Positions 5,116 through 7,246 of a stretch of 7,246 bases of DNA are shown here, in pieces. The notes below the pieces were generated by a model, which did not search any database, was not told where the DNA came from, and saw nothing but the letters and a program-made list of their open reading frames with translations. Location of the stretch: contig MHUY01000001.1 of NCBI GenBank assembly GCA_001825115.1, positions 16,865 to 24,110 of the forward strand. Direction: 5' to 3'. Source of the stretch: Candidatus Yonathbacteria bacterium RIFOXYC2_FULL_47_9 (GTDB taxonomy: Bacteria; Patescibacteriota; Minisyncoccia; Phycocordibacterales; UBA1550). A program made the translations under genes and the position numbers. Numbering within the stretch: position 1 is the stretch's first letter; every line of letters starts with the position of its first letter.

Positions 5116-5523
5116 CGATGTACCCGTGCTTGTTGCCTGTGTTGTTGTCCCCATTCTATATTCTAAATTCGATATTCCAGATTCTGTTAGCGTCATCTCG
5201 ATTGTTTTTTCTACCGTACGCCCATAGCGATCCGCTGCAGCAACCTTCATTATATTATACCCGGGGGCGAGGAGCAAAGATTCACTAAAGTTCCCCGCGA
5301 GGTCAGGGGAGGTAGTGGCACCGTTCAGGGTAAGGGTGCTCGTATGGATAGTTCGGCCAGCAACGGTAATCCATGCGGTGGTGGTCGATAGTCCGCTTTG
5401 GGGTGTGGTAATCACGATACGTGGCCCACGCACATACCCTTCAAGGGCAAAATATGAATACCCAACCACAATGGCGATCCCCATCCCGATAAGCACTCGT
5501 TTAATGATTGTCCTGCCGTCCAT
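5098..5523 (-). CDS. Small membrane-anchored Ig-like protein, function unknown
   Basis: The 141 residues start with a basic stretch (R4, K8, R9) and a single hydrophobic segment at about 10-27. This fits a signal anchor with the N-terminus in the cytoplasm and the rest outside. Residues about 34-114 read as a beta-sandwich: GPRIVITTPQSG, alternating Thr/Val strands, TLTLNGATTSPDLAGNFSES, then APGYNIMKVAAADRYGRT. This resembles the glucodextranase-B/bacterial Ig-like domains frequent in Parcubacteria surface proteins. The tail is Thr/Ser-rich and low complexity. GGAG at 5534-5537 lies ten bases before the ATG, overlapping the ftsK end, and is the only convincing Shine-Dalgarno in the window. 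It starts seven bases after ftsK and ends 17 bases before recA, so it is inside that operon. No catalytic residues are evident. Confidence 0.85.
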   Translation of the reverse strand: MDGRTIIKRVLIGMGIAIVVGYSYFALEGYVRGPRIVITTPQSGLSTTTAWITVAGRTIHTSTLTLNGATTSPDLAGNFSESLLLAPGYNIMKVAAADRYGRTVEKTIEMTLTESGISNLEYRMGTTTQATSTGTSTLRTL

Positions 5524-5530
5524 ATTACTA

Positions 5531-7246
5531 TTACTCCGACGTCTCCGTTCCCGCCTTTTCTAGCACCTCGCGCGGTTTTGCGCCGTCGCCAGGGCCGATA
5601 ACACTGCGATCCTCGAGCATGTCGATCAGGCGTGCTGCACGCGCGTAGCCGACCTTGAGGCGCCTCTGGAGGTATGAAGTCGATGCTTTACCTGCCTCTA
5701 TGACGATCATGCGTGCGTCCTCATAGAGATCGTCATCGTCATTGCCCTCGTCTTCGTCAAAAGAAGAGCTAAACACCGAGTCGCGCTCATTACTGATGCT
5801 TCCCTGCGAAAAGTTAATCTCATCAGGTAGTTTGTCGGTAGCGAGCCCTACAAGGTATTTCACGACTTCTTTTACTTCCGTCTCCGACATAAAGGCAGAC
5901 TGAATACGGGTCGGCTTGGACATTTCGCCTGACATGTAGAGCATATCTCCAGCACCGAGAAGTTTTTCTGCGCCTGAGGCGTCGAGAATGGTGCGCGAGT
6001 CGATCTGCGATGCCACCTGGAGAGCAACACGCGCAGGGACATTCGCCTTAATGAGGCCTGTGATGACATTTACGGACGGACGCTGAGTCGAGAGGATGAG
6101 GTGGATACCCACTGCGCGGCTCATCTGGGCGAGGCGTACAATGGCACTCTCAAGCTCGCGTGGATAGGTCTGCATAATATCAGCGAGTTCGTCCAAGATA
6201 ATGACGATGTACGGCATCTTTTCGGGGAGCGCTGCTTCTTCCGAGGACTCACCCTTAGCTTTCTTTTTCTCCGCCGCCTTGTATGCCGGCTCAACGATGT
6301 TTTTGTGATAGGAGGAAATGTCGCGCACTGCTTCTGCTTCGAGGATGTTGTATCTTCGATCCATTTCTTTCGCCGCCCACTTGAGGGCAAGGATGGCTTT
6401 CTTGGCATCGGTAATGACCGGCGTGAGGAGGTGGGGGATCTTGTTGTAGAGGGTGAGTTCAACACGCTTTGGGTCGATCATAATGAAGCGCATATTCTCA
6501 GGGGAGTTGCGGTAGAGGAGCGAGTTCACGATCGCGTGGATGGTTACCGATTTACCCGAGCCGGTGGCACCTGCAATGAGGACGTGAGGCATCTTGGCGA
6601 GGTCCGCAAAATAGAGTTTACCCGAGACACCGCGACCGAGGCCGAGGAGGAGCGGCTTGGGAGACTGCTGATATTCATCCGATGAAAAGAGAGTCTTGAG
6701 TCCGACGACTGTCTTGGTTGCATTAGGGACTTCGATACCCACGAGCGACTGTCCGGGGATGGGAGCTTCGATACGGAGAGGGTGTGCCGCGAGTGCGTAC
6801 GAGAGTTCGTTTTGCAGTCCGACGATACGCGAAAGTTTGACCCCTTCGGCGGGCTTGAGGGCATAGCGCGTGACCGATGGTCCGATGGACACCTCGTCCA
6901 TCTCAACGGTGATACCGTATTGCGCGAGGGTGCGTTTGATGATGCTTGCGTTCGCCTTAATATCGCCGACGCCAGGCTTGCCGCGGTCACCTTCGAGGAT
7001 CGAAAGTGGGGGAGGAGTGTACGCGGTATTCATCGCTTGAATGAGATGTATTCCCGACTCGTCATCTTTCTTTCCGAGGTCTTTTACTTTAGCGATTGCG
7101 GCGGCAAGTTTCGGTTGTTTGATTTCTTCAGATCCAACTTTTTGCGTCTCTTCTTTTACTTCTTTTGGAAGGCCTTTGATCTCCATTTCCTCTTCTTCAT
7201 CCTCAACCTCTTCTTCAACATCACCTTCTTTTTTTCTCCAGAATAG
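5531..7246 (-). CDS. ftsK: DNA translocase FtsK, cytoplasmic part (N-terminus outside window)
   Basis: FtsK is a hexameric ATP-driven DNA pump at the division septum that clears and aligns chromosome termini. The frame is open to the window edge: upstream of the Met at 7184-7186 it continues LFWRKKEGDVEEEVEDEEEE, a charged juxtamembrane linker, so that Met is internal and the membrane-spanning N-domain lies outside. Counting from that Met: the alpha motor domain is at about 70-170, Walker A GATGSGKS at 206-213, and MIDPKRVEL at 236-244. Walker B IVIILDELAD is at 327-336 and STQRPSVNVITG at 366-377. A Lys/Glu-rich insert at about 303-323 splits the motor, as in many FtsKs. The gamma winged-helix domain, which reads polarity sequences such as KOPS, is at about 486-543 (ASTSYLQRRLKVGYARAARL), after an acidic linker. 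571 residues are visible. First known gene of the ftsK-recA group. Confidence 0.97.
   Translation of the reverse strand, partial: LFWRKKEGDVEEEVEDEEEEMEIKGLPKEVKEETQKVGSEEIKQPKLAAAIAKVKDLGKKDDESGIHLIQAMNTAYTPPPLSILEGDRGKPGVGDIKANASIIKRTLAQYGITVEMDEVSIGPSVTRYALKPAEGVKLSRIVGLQNELSYALAAHPLRIEAPIPGQSLVGIEVPNATKTVVGLKTLFSSDEYQQSPKPLLLGLGRGVSGKLYFADLAKMPHVLIAGATGSGKSVTIHAIVNSLLYRNSPENMRFIMIDPKRVELTLYNKIPHLLTPVITDAKKAILALKWAAKEMDRRYNILEAEAVRDISSYHKNIVEPAYKAAEKKKAKGESSEEAALPEKMPYIVIILDELADIMQTYPRELESAIVRLAQMSRAVGIHLILSTQRPSVNVITGLIKANVPARVALQVASQIDSRTILDASGAEKLLGAGDMLYMSGEMSKPTRIQSAFMSETEVKEVVKYLVGLATDKLPDEINFSQGSISNERDSVFSSSFDEDEGNDDDDLYEDARMIVIEAGKASTSYLQRRLKVGYARAARLIDMLEDRSVIGPGDGAKPREVLEKAGTETSE
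5534..5537 (-). promoter_or_regulatory. Ribosome binding site of the small Ig-like gene
   Basis: GGAG on the minus strand lies ten bases before the ATG at 5523 and overlaps the last ftsK codons. It supports this start and suggests translation tied to ftsK. Other starts in the window lack such a site. Confidence 0.5.

Noticed and set aside
6101..6685. 194-codon open frame opposite ftsK
   Set aside because: It is antisense to the conserved motor domain of FtsK, and its translation is low-complexity shadow sequence.
7184..7186. ATG as the ftsK start
   Set aside because: The frame stays open for 20 more codons to the window edge, encoding a charged linker after W-R-K-K, and FtsK needs its N-terminal membrane domain. 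The Met is internal.
6782..7246. Open plus-strand frame running to the right edge
   Set aside because: It is antisense to ftsK, and its Phe/Leu-rich end mirrors the Glu/Lys-rich FtsK linker.

Overview
The window looks like a stretch of housekeeping genes from a Patescibacteria (Candidate Phyla Radiation) genome, most likely Parcubacteria/Paceibacteria and possibly a Kaiserbacteria-like lineage. That placement is an inference from protein style (a divergent EF-P loop, an S6 with a long acidic tail, a small Ig-like membrane protein beside recA), very short intergenic gaps, near-absence of Shine-Dalgarno sequences and roughly balanced base composition. No marker search was possible. The standard code is used. 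No mobile genes, tRNAs, rRNAs or CRISPR arrays are visible.

Layout. Plus strand: the 3' part of metG (cut by the left edge), an unusual inverted-repeat and promoter region, tatD, a 361-base gap, then the rpsF-ssb-rpsR operon (S6, SSB, S18). That operon ends at a near-perfect palindromic terminator at 3357-3389, which also serves the convergent minus-strand genes. Minus strand, read from the right edge: ftsK (its start lies beyond the window), a small membrane-anchored Ig-like protein, recA, then efp with its own promoter.

The genes cover tRNA charging, metal-dependent nuclease/hydrolase activity, ribosome assembly, single-strand DNA binding, relief of ribosome stalling, recombination and chromosome translocation at division. 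Placing ssb between rpsF and rpsR is a widespread bacterial arrangement.

The most interesting part is non-coding. The gap before rpsF holds a good promoter, a hairpin with an ACCG bulge that resembles the S6:S18 autoregulatory leader motif, and a 22-position long-range helix (1926-1947 with 2061-2082) closing a roughly 110-base structured domain. The helix and the S6:S18-like hairpin compete for the same AACCT bases, so the leader could be a two-state switch. A second, unrelated arrangement of mutually exclusive pairings surrounds the tatD promoter (821-911).
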